Positions 1 to 29,376 of a stretch of DNA of 64,000 nt are shown piece by piece (positions within the stretch are counted from its first letter, which is position 1; the number at the start of each line of letters is the position of its first letter). Origin of the DNA: Allacma fusca (Eukaryota; Arthropoda; Collembola; Symphypleona; Sminthuridae). Made by a program: the position numbers and the translations under genes. The stretch lies in assembly GCA_947179485.1 (NCBI GenBank), contig OX359246.1, positions 24,056,001 through 24,120,000 on the forward strand, read 5' to 3'. A model generated the notes under the pieces. It was not told the origin of the DNA, did no database searches, and saw only the letters and a program-made list of their open reading frames with translations.

Positions 1-3000
1 CCTGATAGTAAAATGTAGGCTCCAAATGTCCAACACGACCATTGTTGTATCATTAACTGATAGATGTCTGTTTTTGAACATGAGCGGAATTATTCCTTAC
101 GCACTTGAAAAAACCTTCGAATGAGCATTTTCAGTCATGATTAACGTTTATTATTACTTGTGATATTTAATTTCACCCCTAGATGTCCCACAATGTAAAC
201 TAGCTGTCAAGGTCACGCTTTTCCCTTAAATTTTAGATCTATCTTTGTGTCTTACGATTGTCCTTTAAATTTCCGTGAGAGCGCAGACACTAGCACAAAA
301 ATAGAGTTGCACGCCCTCTGTTGAGTATTATGAGGTAAGACACTTCGCCCCCTCTGTAACACTTTGGTGTTCCATAAAATTATCAACAGAGGATTTTTAC
401 AAGAATAGGAAAATAACTCCGGCCCTGTAATAATGCCAGTACAGGCCACTGGTACGCTCACTGAGTACTGTTTCCATAAATTTGCAGTAACCGCAATGAC
501 TAAGTAATAAAATGCAACGTAGTAAAACACGTAAACAATTTCTACATATTCAAATTATTGTTATCCATTGCAAATATCATTATATTGGTTACATACTTAG
601 TTGCAAAGGAGATAGAAATATTCGAATAGATTATTAGATTTAACACGGAGAAACATTGCGCAATAATAAATGGCATTGAAAAAAAGTAACATTAGTCGGC
701 ATCAGTATTATTTACCTGACACATTTGGAGTAATAATGGTTACAATTTGTGATAAAATTACGATTACAGTACACTGAGTCTGCCAGGTAAACATATTGGG
801 ACGATTACAAAAATTTACATGATGTATACATATAAATACTGTAATTTAATTAAAATTGCTGACAACCACAGGCTCAAGTGACTTCAACAGTAACAATGAC
901 AAGAGAATGTTCTGATGACTCTGAATACACATGAGCATACAATGAGCTTATACAGTGCTAAAAATAGTATTGTAACATTTCCAATCCGTTTCCATTACAC
1001 AGTATGTCTCCCGAACATTCCTCAAATTATTTATTCCTACTTTGACAGCTGAAAAGGTGGAAAGTAGTGCAAGGCGGTAAAAGTGGTAATTAATTTACTT
1101 GCCCCTCGTCGACTAAATTCCCAGAAGAGGGCAACTCATGCATTCAAATTGTAAGTATATATGTAGGTTAGTACAAACGGACGTAGATGTACATATAAAC
1201 CTGGCAAGGGAATTAATGAACATTTTTAATAAATTGAAAATGAATTGGAAAATTTTAAAATCATTAAACGCACTTATCATTTACATACACTACGTACATT
1301 TGCCCTGTTGAGGGTCTTCAAAATTAATTTTAAAATGCAATGTCTATTCCTCACAAAACAAATTTTAATTACGCAAAAATAACCTCAGGGAGATACAAAA
1401 AGCTTGCAAGATTGGGAAAAATTTTTAGAGCCAGATAGTATTAGAGCCTTAATTTCTTACACATAGAAGGCTGAAATAAAAAACGACAAAACCTGTAGTC
1501 GATGTATAATTTCCTGGTATTACCTCGTCAACTCCATACCTTGGAACCACATGTTAATCCTGTTCATTCCTCACAACTAAACATAAATACTAGGGAATTT
1601 CCAGAGTATCCATTTGTCCTACTAAATGAATCAACTATACAAACGTAATAATACATCATATATACATACATATTGCATTACACACACTCAATGAGGAATA
1701 TTTCATTGTACCTTCGGGCTCCAGAGCAAAGTCTTACGTCCATTCAAAAAAAACAAACTAGAGAGACCAGGAATTCCTTGTGTTGGATTTTGAGTAAAAT
1801 ATTTCGAAAATCTTTACTTCTGTACGAACTCACAATGGGCGCTAATTGTAAGATCCTGTCATCTGTCGGCATTACAAAGCAGCAAGTTTAACTGTAAGTT
1901 GAAAGAAGAGCAGTCCATTCGCATCCCACACATTGTATTAAAATGAATGGGAATTCCTTATAAAAAGCATACCTTTGCCCTTTGATCCCCTCAACAATAA
2001 CCTACAAAAATAAACTTGGGTTGATGCTGTAACAAATTGTGACTACCATTTAATAACAATTACAAAAAAAATGATAAAAAATGAATGAGTTTTGATGAGC
2101 AGAAATTGTATCACTCATTTGTATGCACGTTAATGCACACATTTTGATGTGCAATTGCTGGGGTTAAAATTAAAATTTTTTGGAGGCATATTTTTGTTAA
2201 CCCAAAAAAAGACCCAGGCTCGAAAATTAATAACAAAGTAGATATTAACATCCTACATATTGTCAGGTGCGTTTTTCAAGAGTGGCTCAACGGAGGCGTA
2301 GACACAAACCAATTGTGTACACAAACGTTCCTTCCGCTTCTCTCCTAAAAGGTAAACACCATCACGTGTACAAATATTGTGTTTTATGACAATACGTAAT
2401 AACAATAAGCTCCACATAACAATAAGCTCCCCATAACAATAGCATTTTACAAACCTATAGCTCTGTATTTGAACATGGAGTCAAGACTACAATGGGGAAC
2501 CATAACAAGTGGATTATTTTTGATTTATCTCTTAAACATAATTTAGCATAAATATGAAACCATTAACCACTGGAAATAATGCTGGTCATGCTAACATCTG
2601 TGGATGACAAGGGCAATTATCTGCACGTCAGCTATCCTTGGAGTGAGGAATGTGTAGCGGTTCCAAAGCATGTAAATACTTACCAATAATAGTTTCATGC
2701 ACCGCAGCTGACACTGACATGGTTTGCACTTACGGCCTATTAACATAGAGCTAATAATGTATTAACAAGGGGAACCTACATTGTCATCCCATGTTTCCGT
2801 GGAGTTGTACGGCAGGTTGTAAAAATGAGAACATGTTATGTGTACGACATGCATAATTCAAATCAAGATTTTTTTAGAAATTGCCCAGCCGCATAAAAAG
2901 TGGGAGAAACTCAGTTTGTGAGCAAGGTTAATGGTTGGGTCGGTTAAAATTGGGTGATATACTTGTAGATGTCGTAAAATGCACACATAGGTCCTAAAAC

Positions 3001-4867
3001 TTTTAGCAGATCAAGCGTGGATGCAATGCGTGCAGAAGTATGGGACATTGGAATGGGAAAAAGAGTTAAAGTGGACAAACCATACTTGCACAATACAGCG
3101 AGCCTACCCTTAGTATATATAAAAATTTAGATTTTTATAAATGGATTTTAAAATTCTGCAAGCCAGTTTTCGAAGCAACTGAAAAGCCTCAAAATCTTTT
3201 TGCCATGCCATTTTGCAATTATTTCTGTAAATTACACGGAAGTTAGGAACATTTTGGCTACATCATAAACTCTACCTGGAAAATATTTTTGAGTTCGTAA
3301 AATGACAGGGCCGGGTTCAAAAAAATCTATTTCCCCCTAAAATTTAGGCATTTTATTTCACTCGTAAGGAATCATCTGAGACGTTGCCAACCATTCTTAT
3401 GACTAATTTTCTTCAAATGCGTGTCACTGTCTGACCCCTAAGGGGCCACACTTTTATTTCCCACCGAACTAACCTAGCTTACAGATATACAGCTGATGCT
3501 CAAAGGGAAATGCTAAATAGCATACTGGAACTCAAGTTGATGACAATGAATTCGTGGAATTTCCGATAAATGCTTTGAAAGGCATTCCAGAAAATTCCAG
3601 CACAACCTGTGGACGCCAAGCTATTAAAACCCTTATGTAGAATCTGATTACTATTAGAATAACATATATTTAAAAAGTACTACAGATTTATTTAGAAATC
3701 CTTGTAGTATCATCTATTATTACTAATCTCGTCTAAACTGTAATTAATTTTTTCTCGCATACATATTTTTACAGTACAATGGGCTGATAACTTTATACTT
3801 GGAAATATTTCTAAAATTGAATACTTATTATGTAGCATACAGTCTCCCTGTAGAACACCAAAATCTGACTAAATTAAAAAGAGATACGATGGTAGAAATA
3901 AAAATAATCATTATGTTCAATGGGCATTAGCTCCGATATTTTTACCTCTGTATAGAAAATACTCTTAAAAAGGAGTCTCTTATGTTTGGAGCATACTGTG
4001 TAAGCGCATATTCCCTGCTACTTCTGCAAAATTCAAGCTTATGTGGGAAGGTTGCTGAAGTCATGCGCGAGTACCACGCATGGACGCTTTCAAAGTGTCC
4101 CAAAACATTAAGTATCCTTTCACTTTACCCTTCCAACTCTTCCGCAAAATGCCGTGGCGTGCCAGTCTACTTGTTCATCTGGAGCAATGTGTACTGATGT
4201 TGATCGTTCCTATTAAAGACTACGTGTTCAGTAGTACGTTCAAAACGTTTGGTGAGTTTACAAAAAGCAATGCAAAGGTTTTTAGGAACGGGATCCCTCT
4301 GGAGCTCTTGCATCCGAAGTCACCGTGCAGTTAAGTTTTTATTCGTTCGTAGTTGTTATCAAGAATGTGCACATTCAAGTCACAGCCCTCCGAAAAACAA
4401 TCCAAATCGTTTTTATCTCCTACGGAACCGTTTCTGGGTGACAGGATTGTGACCGGTAGTGAATTGTAATTTAAAATATTTTGTTGAAAAATCTTATAAT
4501 CTAATATCATTCGGCCGATAATCACATTAGGTATAAGATTGATAAAATAATTTTTACAATATTATGTAAATATTAGTGAAAGAGCCCTTCATGAGCTAAT
4601 TAATTTATCGTATCCTTCCTCTTTTACATTAACCACTTTACTTTTTTTAACGAAATTAATCAAATACGCACCCTATTTCTACGCGACGTATTCGGATGCA
4701 TACCATCAATATTTACCCTCCCAAGAATTCCAAACGTGAATTAAAGTGAATATTTTTAAATTGTCAAGCTTTATTTTTTAATACAAAGATTTTTTTAAAA
4801 GTAATTATTTTTTTTAAGAAATCTGTTTGGCTTAAAAATTCTGGTACCATCTTTTCAAAAACAAGGG

Positions 4868-5310
4868 TTTTTTGAAAATTTTGCTCAACAAAATCTATAG
4901 GATGTTATCGGAATTTTTTTGTTTTGCTTTGCTCAACAAAATCAGGGATGTTGTCGGAATTTGTTTTGTTTCGCTCAATAAAATCAGGGATGTTTATTAT
5001 CGGAATTTGTTTTGCTTTGCTCAACAAAATCCGGATTTTTTTCAAAAATAATGATTTTTTTAGAAATTTTACTACTTTGGTCAACAAAATCAGGGATTTT
5101 TTCAAAAATCATGATTATTATTTTGAAATTTTACTACTTTCAACTTTTTTCAACAGAATCACTGATTTTTTCAAAGATAAAGATTCCTAAATTTTACTGT
5201 TGTGCTCAACAAAACCAAGGATTTTCCTGGAAACGTTACTATTTTGCTCAACAAAACCCGGGATTTTTTCAAACCTTTTGTCATTTTGCTCAACCAAACG
5301 AAAAATAAAT
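4868..5310. repeat. Degenerate minisatellite (CTCAACAAAATCAGGGATTT type)
   Basis: About eight diverged copies of a unit built around CTCAACAAAATCAGGGATTT, spaced roughly 40-80 bp apart and separated by T-rich filler. The repeat keeps several frames open on both strands, which explains the repetitive small reading frames here, so they are not genes. Related words (CAACAGGGATTTTGG, CAGCAGGGATTTTTG) recur at about 51865-51935, downstream of the first DUF229 gene. Confidence 0.75.
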
Positions 5311-6445
5311 TTTAAAATCCAGGAATCCCCTGTGTCACGGAAGTTGAAAATACCTATTCCCGGGACAAACCCACATATCAAACCCCCCTTTCAAAGAAAC
5401 TCAATTATTTCAGTAATCACTCTCTCATCACCCTAAATTAGGATTTCCTATTCCTTTAAGCTACGCGGACACGTCTGGCTCGCACTACATCTGGCCGTGT
5501 TGCTTGTGAGAGCTTGCGGAGAGCAGATTGGCCCATGTGGGTTGCGTGCAGTGCACGTTAACAAAATTAAAGTTGTTCAATTCACAACTCACAATTATCA
5601 GAGAACCACTTGTTGATACAATACACGCTTGGATTTTAAGTTACATTTTTAAACCCACTGACTATCATTGTGAGCATTAAGTACTTAACTATAATCCCTT
5701 TCAATATCATTGCACATTCCACATTTAATTGCTCACATCAAGAATTTGCAATTTTGAATTTACTTAATAACTTGTTTGTACCTGATCCATCTCCAAACAA
5801 TCTCACTTTATACATATAATAATTATACTAAAATAATTGTCTTTGAATGTAATTAAATAATTACATAATAATTCAAAACAAATAATACTCACAATCAAAA
5901 GGATGTATACTTGCATTAATTATTATAAATTCATTGTATTAATTTTTTGAACCTATAATAATTTCCCAAGTTAGATAATTTAATTAATATTTTTTTTTGC
6001 TGAAAAAGTAATTATTTTTAATTTGAAAGAAATAATCCATAGCCCTGTTTCAATTATTATTACTGTCTTCAAACTAAAATAAGATGACTTCAAAAAGATA
6101 ACCGTCCCTGGCATTGAAGCTGCCCTTGAGGAGTGTGAAGATGCGGTGAATGGTCATTTTTCTGTTATTTAATCTCAGGATTTTTTTTGTTCATATCTAT
6201 ATGTTTAACTATGCTTCATGCTTTTTTTTTGTATCCCTTCACACTTCCAAAACTACTTATTGTTAAATTATAGACGATACCCATACATTGATGATTGAGT
6301 GAGAGTGATATTTTGCACATGACTGTTTTTCCTTTCAACTTCAGATTCACAACTTGAAGAATAATAATCTCACACGCCTTAACTCCCCCAACTATATGAT
6401 GACAGTTGAAGAGTAAACAAACCAGAATTGACTTTCATGATTTCA

Positions 6446-6474
6446 TATATTATTATTATATATATATATATATA
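6446..6474. repeat. TA/TAT microsatellite
   Basis: A short run of TAT then TA dinucleotides within AT-rich DNA. No gene context. Confidence 0.8.
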
Positions 6475-7184
6475 GAAGAAAAAGACCAAGAAGAATATAA
6501 ATAGAGAGAGAGTCTTGTTGAATACATAAATGTTATAAGGATAATTATGGGATAGTAAATTATGGTTGAATTATTTTTCCATACACAGGCAAGGACCCAG
6601 ACAGACACACATTGACTCGCAGATACCTTCCTGTAATTTAATTATTCGACGATTGTGGGGTCCGACGATGACGATCTTACCCTTTTGCTATTATATGTCC
6701 AGTCCTCATCCTCTCTTCCAGTCTTGACAATGACGATGAAGCTGCTCACATAATAATATCCTTACCTAACAATTTTTTGGGGATCTTATTCCATATCAGG
6801 TATATATGTAGGGAATAATTATATTATTGTATATTGTCGTGGGGTGTAACCTTGGGATCCAGACTTTCTAATAGCTGCCTTGGAGTGTGCATCATGTAAT
6901 ATTTTTTGCCCGTTTTTACCCGTATTGCGTAAGTTGGTGGTATTGAAAAGTTTTTTTTTTTATTTAGGACAATCTACTTCTTGCTTGCTTGTGTCAGGAA
7001 TAGTAGTAGGAATTGGTCATCCGTGGCAGGGATATGTGTTTTAATAGTGCTGTTGTGTAAGTGCGGTTGGGAGGTTTGGGGCTCGTGGTCTAATATGCAA
7101 TTTGTTCGTCAGGAGCAGTTATTCTGGAGGAGGTGACTTTTGTAAATTAATCTTGCTCAATTAGGTTGAGGCTTTTTTTTTTAG

Positions 7185-7505
7185 AAATTATTGGTTTTGT
7201 AGGGATTATTTTAGGTAATTGTTGGTTTTGTAGGGATTATTTTAGGTAATTGTTGGTTTTGTAGGGATTATTTTAGGTAATTGTTGGTTTTGTAGGGATT
7301 ATTTTAGGTAATTGTTGGTTTTGTAATAATTATTTTAGGCATTGTTGGTTTTGTAATAATTATTTTGGGCATTATTGGTGTGAATTGTCGACATTATAGG
7401 TGGTAATTATTTTGGGTAATATTAGTTGCTAATTATTTTGGGAAATATTAGTTGTTAATTAGTTTGAGAAATATTAGTCGCTAATTATTTCAAGAATTAT
7501 TAATG
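7185..7505. repeat. 31-bp minisatellite grading into diverged units
   Basis: A 31-bp unit beginning TTGGTTTTGTAGGGATTATT and ending TTTAGGTAATTG is repeated almost perfectly about four to five times. It then decays into shorter related units of the form AATTATTTTGGGTAATATTAG. The gradient from perfect to diverged copies suggests recent local expansion at the left side. Confidence 0.85.
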
Positions 7506-8876
7506 GGTTAATTATAATTTGGGACTCTTCAAAGGTTTTGACATTTGACATTGTTGGTATTCATAAAGCGTAAGTGTACTTATTTTATTTGGCCAGGAAA
7601 TTATAAAGCCGCCGGGAACTGTACTTGTAATATAGTGTATGAGGAGGGCGGCTGGAAGCTGTGTGAGAACTAATTTTGTAGCAATGATACATTTAGATAA
7701 AGATTTAATACATTGCAATGTGCAACACTCATTTGTGGTAATTATGAGTGACGAGGGAATTCTTTCTCTAGATTTGCTTTATGTAAGGGAATACATATGT
7801 AACTATTAATAATTATTATGTAGGCATTACATTCCAATATCTTTCCTTGACAGACATGATAATTCTGAAGCGATTCAGTGTTCAAATTTCAACAATTATC
7901 TGTACTTGATTTGGACATTAGAAGGAGTGCAAGCCTTTTAATCATGGAGCATTTAAAAAGTATAATATAATGTGGAGCGTCTGAATAATAAAATATGGAG
8001 CAAATGCCAAAAATTAATATTTAATCTGGCTAAACAAACTTGTTTGCTGTCGTGTATTGACTGTGTTGGTTGCAAGCCAGTACTAAACCTTTAACTATAC
8101 CATGAGAAATATGGGTATTCTTTTATCTAATCACACTTGTCCAATTGTTATCGATTCTGTAGTAGCATAGTTTCAGTATATAAGCAGCAAAATATAGTAA
8201 ATGCAGTGAGTATATCCAATGTTTAAGTACTGATACCCCTTAAGTTTGGTATTTACGCGTAATTATTATAAAAATATAGAACATTTAGTTGAAGTCGATG
8301 TTTTTGTAGGTACTTGTAGGTAAAATGTACGTTTCCTTTCAGGAGCCTGATATTATATGAGTACGTTCAACAATTCATTGCAAATTGGAGTGCTCCACAG
8401 TTAATTATATTTTGGAACTCGTGACCCATAAGTTAGATGCACACTTGAAATGATGTAGAATTTTTTTTGTCAAGATAAAAATTTGATAAGAGAGTATATT
8501 TTATGTTATACACAATCTTCAAATGGAGGATACTTCCAATAACCAAAGTAACAACTATATGTAGTTAGGGATTATGTAAATATACATGTGGTTTACATAA
8601 TGATGCATGTGACTTTTTCAAGTGTTGACTTTTCCAAACTCCCAACTGCTTTTGCCTTTCAACAAATCTCTTATACTGGTAATCATTGTAGTTACAAATG
8701 GAATTAAATATGAAACAGACGTAATATTCTTGTCTGTTTTATTTTTACAGATTTGAAAGCCGGTGGAATTAGCTGTGATTTGGATAATTAGGGGAAACGT
8801 CCCCTCAACGTTTCCTAACGTTTACCGGCGTATTAATTATTTTTCGGTGCTTTAATTATTAGTTCCTGCAATAGTC

Positions 8877-16764
<7,888 letters not shown>

Positions 16765-16810
16765 GAGGGCACCTGGAACTCTGGCTTTCGTTTCTTTGAC
16801 ATTGATATTA

Positions 16811-16816
16811 AATAAA
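16811..16816 (+). terminator. Polyadenylation signal of ABCC copy A
   Basis: AATAAA lies 47 bp after the TGA stop of copy A, a normal distance for an insect 3' end. Confidence 0.65.
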
Positions 16817-16819
16817 ACT

Positions 16820-18194
16820 AAAGTAATAATTGTTACTTATCCAGCAGTCAATATGCATTGTAGTAGTGCAATGCAAAACTAACTTGTTTTGTGTGTGTAA
16901 AATAATGAGGCGACCTTCCGACTGTCAGTACAAAACTCCGTACTTTTTCCTGACGTTTTTGTACATAACGATTTTGTGTTCTTTTCTGTGAAGTAATTAT
17001 TACACTGGGTATTCATGTTGGGAAATGCATCTTTTCCACTTGATTCAGCTGTTGTTATGTAATAATTACATATGTCATTTCAGTGCTTAAAGTACTAGCT
17101 TTAAGAATACATACTTACTGTGTGTAGCTGTACAACCAATTGTGATGAGCGTTACTTACATAGATTAAATATAAAATGTTTTGAAAATTAAACAAGATAT
17201 TACACGGAAGATCATTTCATCATGATTCTATGTTAATGTTACTTAACATGAAATACAATCTTGATATTTTCCTAGCTCTGTTCAATTAGGATAGGAACCA
17301 ACATTTTCTGCAAGTATATTTTTAAAACTACATTTTGTGTGCACAGCACTGCCGATGGCAGTGTTTTTCCGTAAATCTCATAAATTTGGTTGATCTTCAT
17401 GTTTATTTCTTAAAATTAATTAAAATCATTGAAAGTCTTTGGCACGAGTGCACAAACATTTTGGCGTATAGTTCAAGCCTGCTCTTATATTTATTAAATT
17501 AACGTAAACATGTGTGATATGGGTCATAAAAAATCCATAAAAAAGTGAGAAACTAAACCACTTTATAGAATGAACATTTCATCATGAGAAACAAAACTTC
17601 CTAATGTAACTACACATACGTCTGCAATGTGCCAATGACTCAGTGATCCCAAATATTGCCAAGACGAAACTGAAAGTGTCATCATGCAATTACAGATATG
17701 TATACAAGTATGTATGTATAACTCCATAATCTTAGGTTTCACTAATCTGACGAGGTTTTAGTTTAAACTTAATAAACAGACATAAAGCAATAATATCTTT
17801 ATGACTCGTATAATGCCCCCAAATGGGATGTACAATGGAAAGGACACCTCTACTGCGGAACAAATCTGGTACAGAAGCCAAGGACTTCAAAGAGTCTGCA
17901 ATTTTTATGGACCTTGCAAGATTTAGAAATATGATCTGTCATTTTATTACCCATTGTTTAAAAGTTCAATGTAGCATTATGTAACACCAGTATTTATGTT
18001 TATAAGAGTTTTTCCATTTTAACTCTGTACATATGATTCGGTGATATCCGTAGTACTCACTCCTCCTTGTCTCCCATTTTGTGATGCCAGTCTGTATTTA
18101 TTTGTCAGTGAAACCCAAACCGCTAAAGATCGAATGAAGTCATGCTTTATACGGTTTCTTCGTTGTCTATATTAAGTTTGTACATAATTCCTCA
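16820..18194. other. Intergenic AT-rich region, nothing recognised
   Basis: No gene, RNA or mobile element could be supported here. It does not resemble the 3' flanks shared by copies B and C, so copy A may be the outermost, older unit. Confidence 0.5.
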
Positions 18195-18299
18195 TTGTCA
18201 GTATCTACTCAGCAGTTGTCAGCATGGAATTGTCAACTTGTAATAAGTCATTCGATATTTTTAGCTGTCATATTCATACGATTGTTTTTTGCGTCTACA

Positions 18300-19937
18300 A
18301 AAGTTTTAAGTACTGAAGATTGTCATACAAAATTCCATTGGAAGGAGCTGGACACGCAAATGCACACTGCAAATTTTGGGAAGAACCTTTGCATCAATTG
18401 ACACCATCCACTGCCGACGGTGAGAAATGCATAGTAAGGTTTAATTACTTTACATACATGACTGTACCGATTTCCACATTGATATTTTCAAGGGGAAAAG
18501 ATCACAACATGTAAGTTGGTACCCAAAAAATTAATTTCCTGCGGGACTTTTGTAGGAAATATAAAGCAAGTCTTGATAGCTATATATATATCTATTTCCG
18601 GGCTCAATTCGGAGATTCTTCAGAAAGCATTTTTCCCAATTTCATTCCGACGCTTTCGCTTAAGTAAATATATAGGAATGATGGAGAAGGACCTGAATTG
18701 CCCTAGAGAGGCAAAACGTCCGCGCAAACATTTTTTACTTATTACGTAAGTAACTACTTACATACTACTAGCATTCATGTGCTTTATTGGTCTGCAAAAA
18801 TACTATTTTGTGTAACCTGGCTCCATCAAAATATTGGCAAATTACTCATACTCCTTGAAGGGAACCACAGAAAAATACTGTCAAAATTCCTATTTATTTT
18901 TTAATTCATTCCAGGGGCTTAAAGATGGAGCGTCACCATTGCATAACTTGGCTATTTGCAGTATGTTGACATGACTAAGGACATGACGATGGTCGCTTCC
19001 AATTTTAGGTTCACCGACCTATGCAGACTACTGAAATAGCATTTGTGCCGGTGTACCTGGCGTCCCTTGTCAGGGACTTACAAGGTATGTACATATTTAC
19101 CATGTATTAGAAACACGGGAGGCAAGTTGAGCAAAATTTGGATTTATTGTGTACAACGAAAACTGTTTCGTGTACAAAAAATCAAAAAGTTAGCTATAAA
19201 TAAAGGTACGTATTCACATATACAGCGTGAGCATAATCATTTGCCCTCGCTTACCCTCAAATAAAAGAGTGGCTTATAATTTTTTTAATTTTCATACTTT
19301 GTAACAAACTTGTTTCCAATTTTTCTAGAATTTGTAATTCATGACCTGGGTCAATACTTGTGGGTCAGGGTTCAAAAGCGTGAAACAAAGTCGGGATATT
19401 TTACAACATATGTAAAAAATTTTAGATGATACTTTTGAAACACTTGTGGGATTTCTGTGAACTATTTGTAGCTATCTACGTTGAGAATAAATTGTAGATG
19501 TGATAGAACTGGACAGGACCAACGTTGAATCAATTATGCTGAATGCCGTTACTACATGGTAAATACCTAACTTGTTAGCCCACATATTAGACATCTGTAG
19601 CCAGGTTACAGTCAACCCAACTTGTGTGCACCCATTATAAAAAATACAGCATTCATATAATAAGACAAACAGTGTCCGTTCATTGGCTTGAAAGTAGAGA
19701 AATGACATTTGTACGAAGTTTTATCCTAATAATTGCATGTACTGTATATGCATTTAAATAGGATTAACAAATCACGTTTTGGAAGGGACCATCGACAGGG
19801 AGAGGCAAAAAGGATACCGAACTCGTTCCACTGCAACCACACCTCAATATGGTATGGATCGTTATTTTGGTCTCATGCATTTACCATCTCTGGACATTTC
19901 TGGGTATACCTGGCCTCCTTTGGAACATGTACTCTGA
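18300..19937 (+). CDS. Unrecognised exon-like patch, possible small multi-exon gene or relic
   Basis: The best part is two open segments with consistent splice phases. One is 19009-19084 (acceptor AATTTTAG, donor GTATGT, 25 codons plus one base). The other is 19762-19937 (acceptor AAATAG), which continues for about 58 codons to TGA at 19935-19937 and contains RERQKGYRTRSTATTPQYG. Possible earlier exons are 18352-18423 (donor GTGAGA) and about 18624-18745 (donor GTAAGT), but their phases do not join cleanly to 19009. All three + frames are unusually stop-poor across 19733-20060, hinting at former coding sequence. I recognise no family. It may be a diverged gene, a pseudogene or chance. Confidence 0.22.
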
Positions 19938-19939
19938 AT

Positions 19940-21817
19940 CCATGATATTTATACAGATGATATCAGAAGGTAATCTGACAAATACCATGCAGTGTACGCT
20001 TATGCAAATTTTGATAATTTTCTCTACAGGGACGAAATTATTTGGGTATGTAGCTCTTTAGCAAAATGTTAAAAAAAATTCCCTGCAAGACCATGCAAGT
20101 TTAAGTATAAAGTTTACTGATTTTAGGGATGTTCTTTTTGGAGAAAGTGTTCTAAGAAGAATATTTCTAACGGATTAATCATAATTAATCTGTAGAGTAG
20201 ATACTCCTGCTAGAAATTTTAAGGTATGTTTTTTATTGCAAAAACATATCGTGAATAAATGCTAAAAAGTACATTTTTACAGGAGATCCCGTTTAAAAAG
20301 CATTGCTGAAGAAAGACTTAATTACAGATGGTACTTTTTAAAATTTAGCCAACGGTATGTTTTAGCTCAAAATTCTAAAGAAAGTTACTTTAGCTATTCT
20401 AAAGACGTGCTGGACACTTCACACAAGCTGGTAATAATAATTATTGTTATAGGAATTTTTTTAGTTTTTTTTAACTTCACAAGTAAAAATTAGCCTAGAA
20501 TAAGATCGAGTTGAAGTTCTTGTAGCTTTAATGCAAGTAGCTTCGGCTGTGTGCGGACATACCATGTGCCTTTTGTGGTAAAATTTCAATGTTATTGATC
20601 CTAGCGAATTTTAAAGAATTTATTATAATTATTTTACACACTGATCAACATGCTCCTTTGGAATTTATATGATTAGATTTTACTTGCAAATCAGAGGCAC
20701 AATCTTGAAGTAAACACTTCAAGACGGTGTTCACAACCGTCATTTAGTCTAGAGCTTTGGTGTTTACATTTGTACCCGAGCGATTTTTGGATTGTAAACA
20801 CTACTATTTGAATCGACAGCACACAACCTCTCCACTGTGAGAGAATTCTTGCCCAGATTATAAATAACTCTCAACTGTAATAAATTCCTTCCTATAATAT
20901 TCATTCATACAATAATGCAAAATTGCTTCTGTAGTTAAGTTAATTTAATTTTATGAAGTAGTAACTCAAATTCTAAACGTAAATATTATTTTCTAAACTA
21001 ATGATTATAAATTATTGTACATGAATTACTATTATGATGTTCAAAGTATGAATTGTAGGGAAATGGAAGGTATAATTACTTCAATTAATTTGTTCTTGAA
21101 GAACGCATATGCAGATGATCCCTGTGCCTTGACTCCCACTGATAAAAACATGGCAGTGAATTGGACATTAAAAAAAATATTTTGGTGAAATGAAATGGAA
21201 AACAGAGTCAACAAAAACATTTTCGGTGATGACCGTGAAGATACCCTTAGAAATTACTCCTCAAAAAGGAGCTGTTGTGCAAGTTAGTTTAATGGGTAAT
21301 TATGCAATGATGTAACTTTGTTTATAAATACCGCAAGGAGAACGTGATAAGGGAATTTGAGATTTGATAACCGCTCATGAGCAGATTCTCCAGCAATTAT
21401 TGTATTTGTGCAAGTTTTTATCACTGATTATAGCTTAACGATAAAATGTGAACAAATGAAGCTGTTAACTAAAAATGTAATGCACTCGTGACAATACCCG
21501 TCATGAACACCTACAGCCGCATCACATGCGGTAAGGATTGTCCCAGCAAATACAGATTACAGCATGTGATTTCCTATAGCATGTGATGTGAAGTGTGTAG
21601 ATAAGATGACACTTTTAATACTGGGGTGTAACTTCTTACATTGTCAGGGCTGACATTAATAGAGTCTTGCATTAAGCGGACGTAAAATTTTAGTCCAATT
21701 TTCCAGAATTTGTTTTGACAAGAAGAGTATACGCAACAGTGTATTGCATTTGGTTGAACCGCAATTACATACACGTATTTGTTTTGGACTTGAATCGTTC
21801 AAGTGTCGGCGAAAGTC
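19940..21817. other. Intergenic region upstream of ABCC copy B
   Basis: AT-rich, no supported gene. From about 21170 the sequence is recognisably similar to the region upstream of copy C (about 34050-34700), including a shared stretch around TCACATGCGGT and CAGCAAATACAGATTACAG. The duplicated unit therefore includes roughly 650 bp of upstream DNA. A promoter is likely in this shared part, but no clear core element was identified. Confidence 0.5.
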
Positions 21818-29173
<7,356 letters not shown>

Positions 29174-29370
29174 AGAATCATTGCTTGTAATTATATATGT
29201 GAAACCTTTAAGCATGCACACAATATTTATCTAATAGCATTGATGGCTTTAATAATTTTCAATTACTTTACGATTTCCTACACAATTATCATCGCTTATT
29301 TATATACATATGTAACGCTTTGTATAAAGACAACTCATACATTTCAAAAAAGTAGTATTTTGTGGCCAAG

Positions 29371-29376
29371 AATAAA
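29371..29376 (+). terminator. Candidate polyadenylation signal of ABCC copy B
   Basis: AATAAA about 200 bp after the TAA stop of copy B. It is the first canonical hexamer I found downstream, and the surrounding sequence matches the 3' flank of copy C. Confidence 0.5.

Larger units (their letters stand above)
1..8876. other. Gene-poor AT-rich upstream region
   Basis: I see no convincing gene here. Reading frames are short and lack recognisable domains. The stretch contains minisatellites (listed separately), a TA microsatellite, and a GC-richer patch at about 5465-5560 that could be a promoter or a non-coding first exon. A second patch at about 3980-4450 is stop-poor in three overlapping frames and has a donor-like GTGAGT at 4252, but no product could be recognised. 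A 5'-UTR exon for the first ABCC gene may lie here, because a splice-acceptor-like AG precedes its ATG. Confidence 0.5.

Noticed and set aside
252-530. Minus-strand 92-codon frame at the window start
   Set aside because: No domain, no splice context, and composition like the surrounding non-coding DNA.
4905-5381. Several overlapping small frames rich in KIRDFFKN or CSTKP repeats on both strands
   Set aside because: They are translations of the minisatellite, open in several frames because of its composition.
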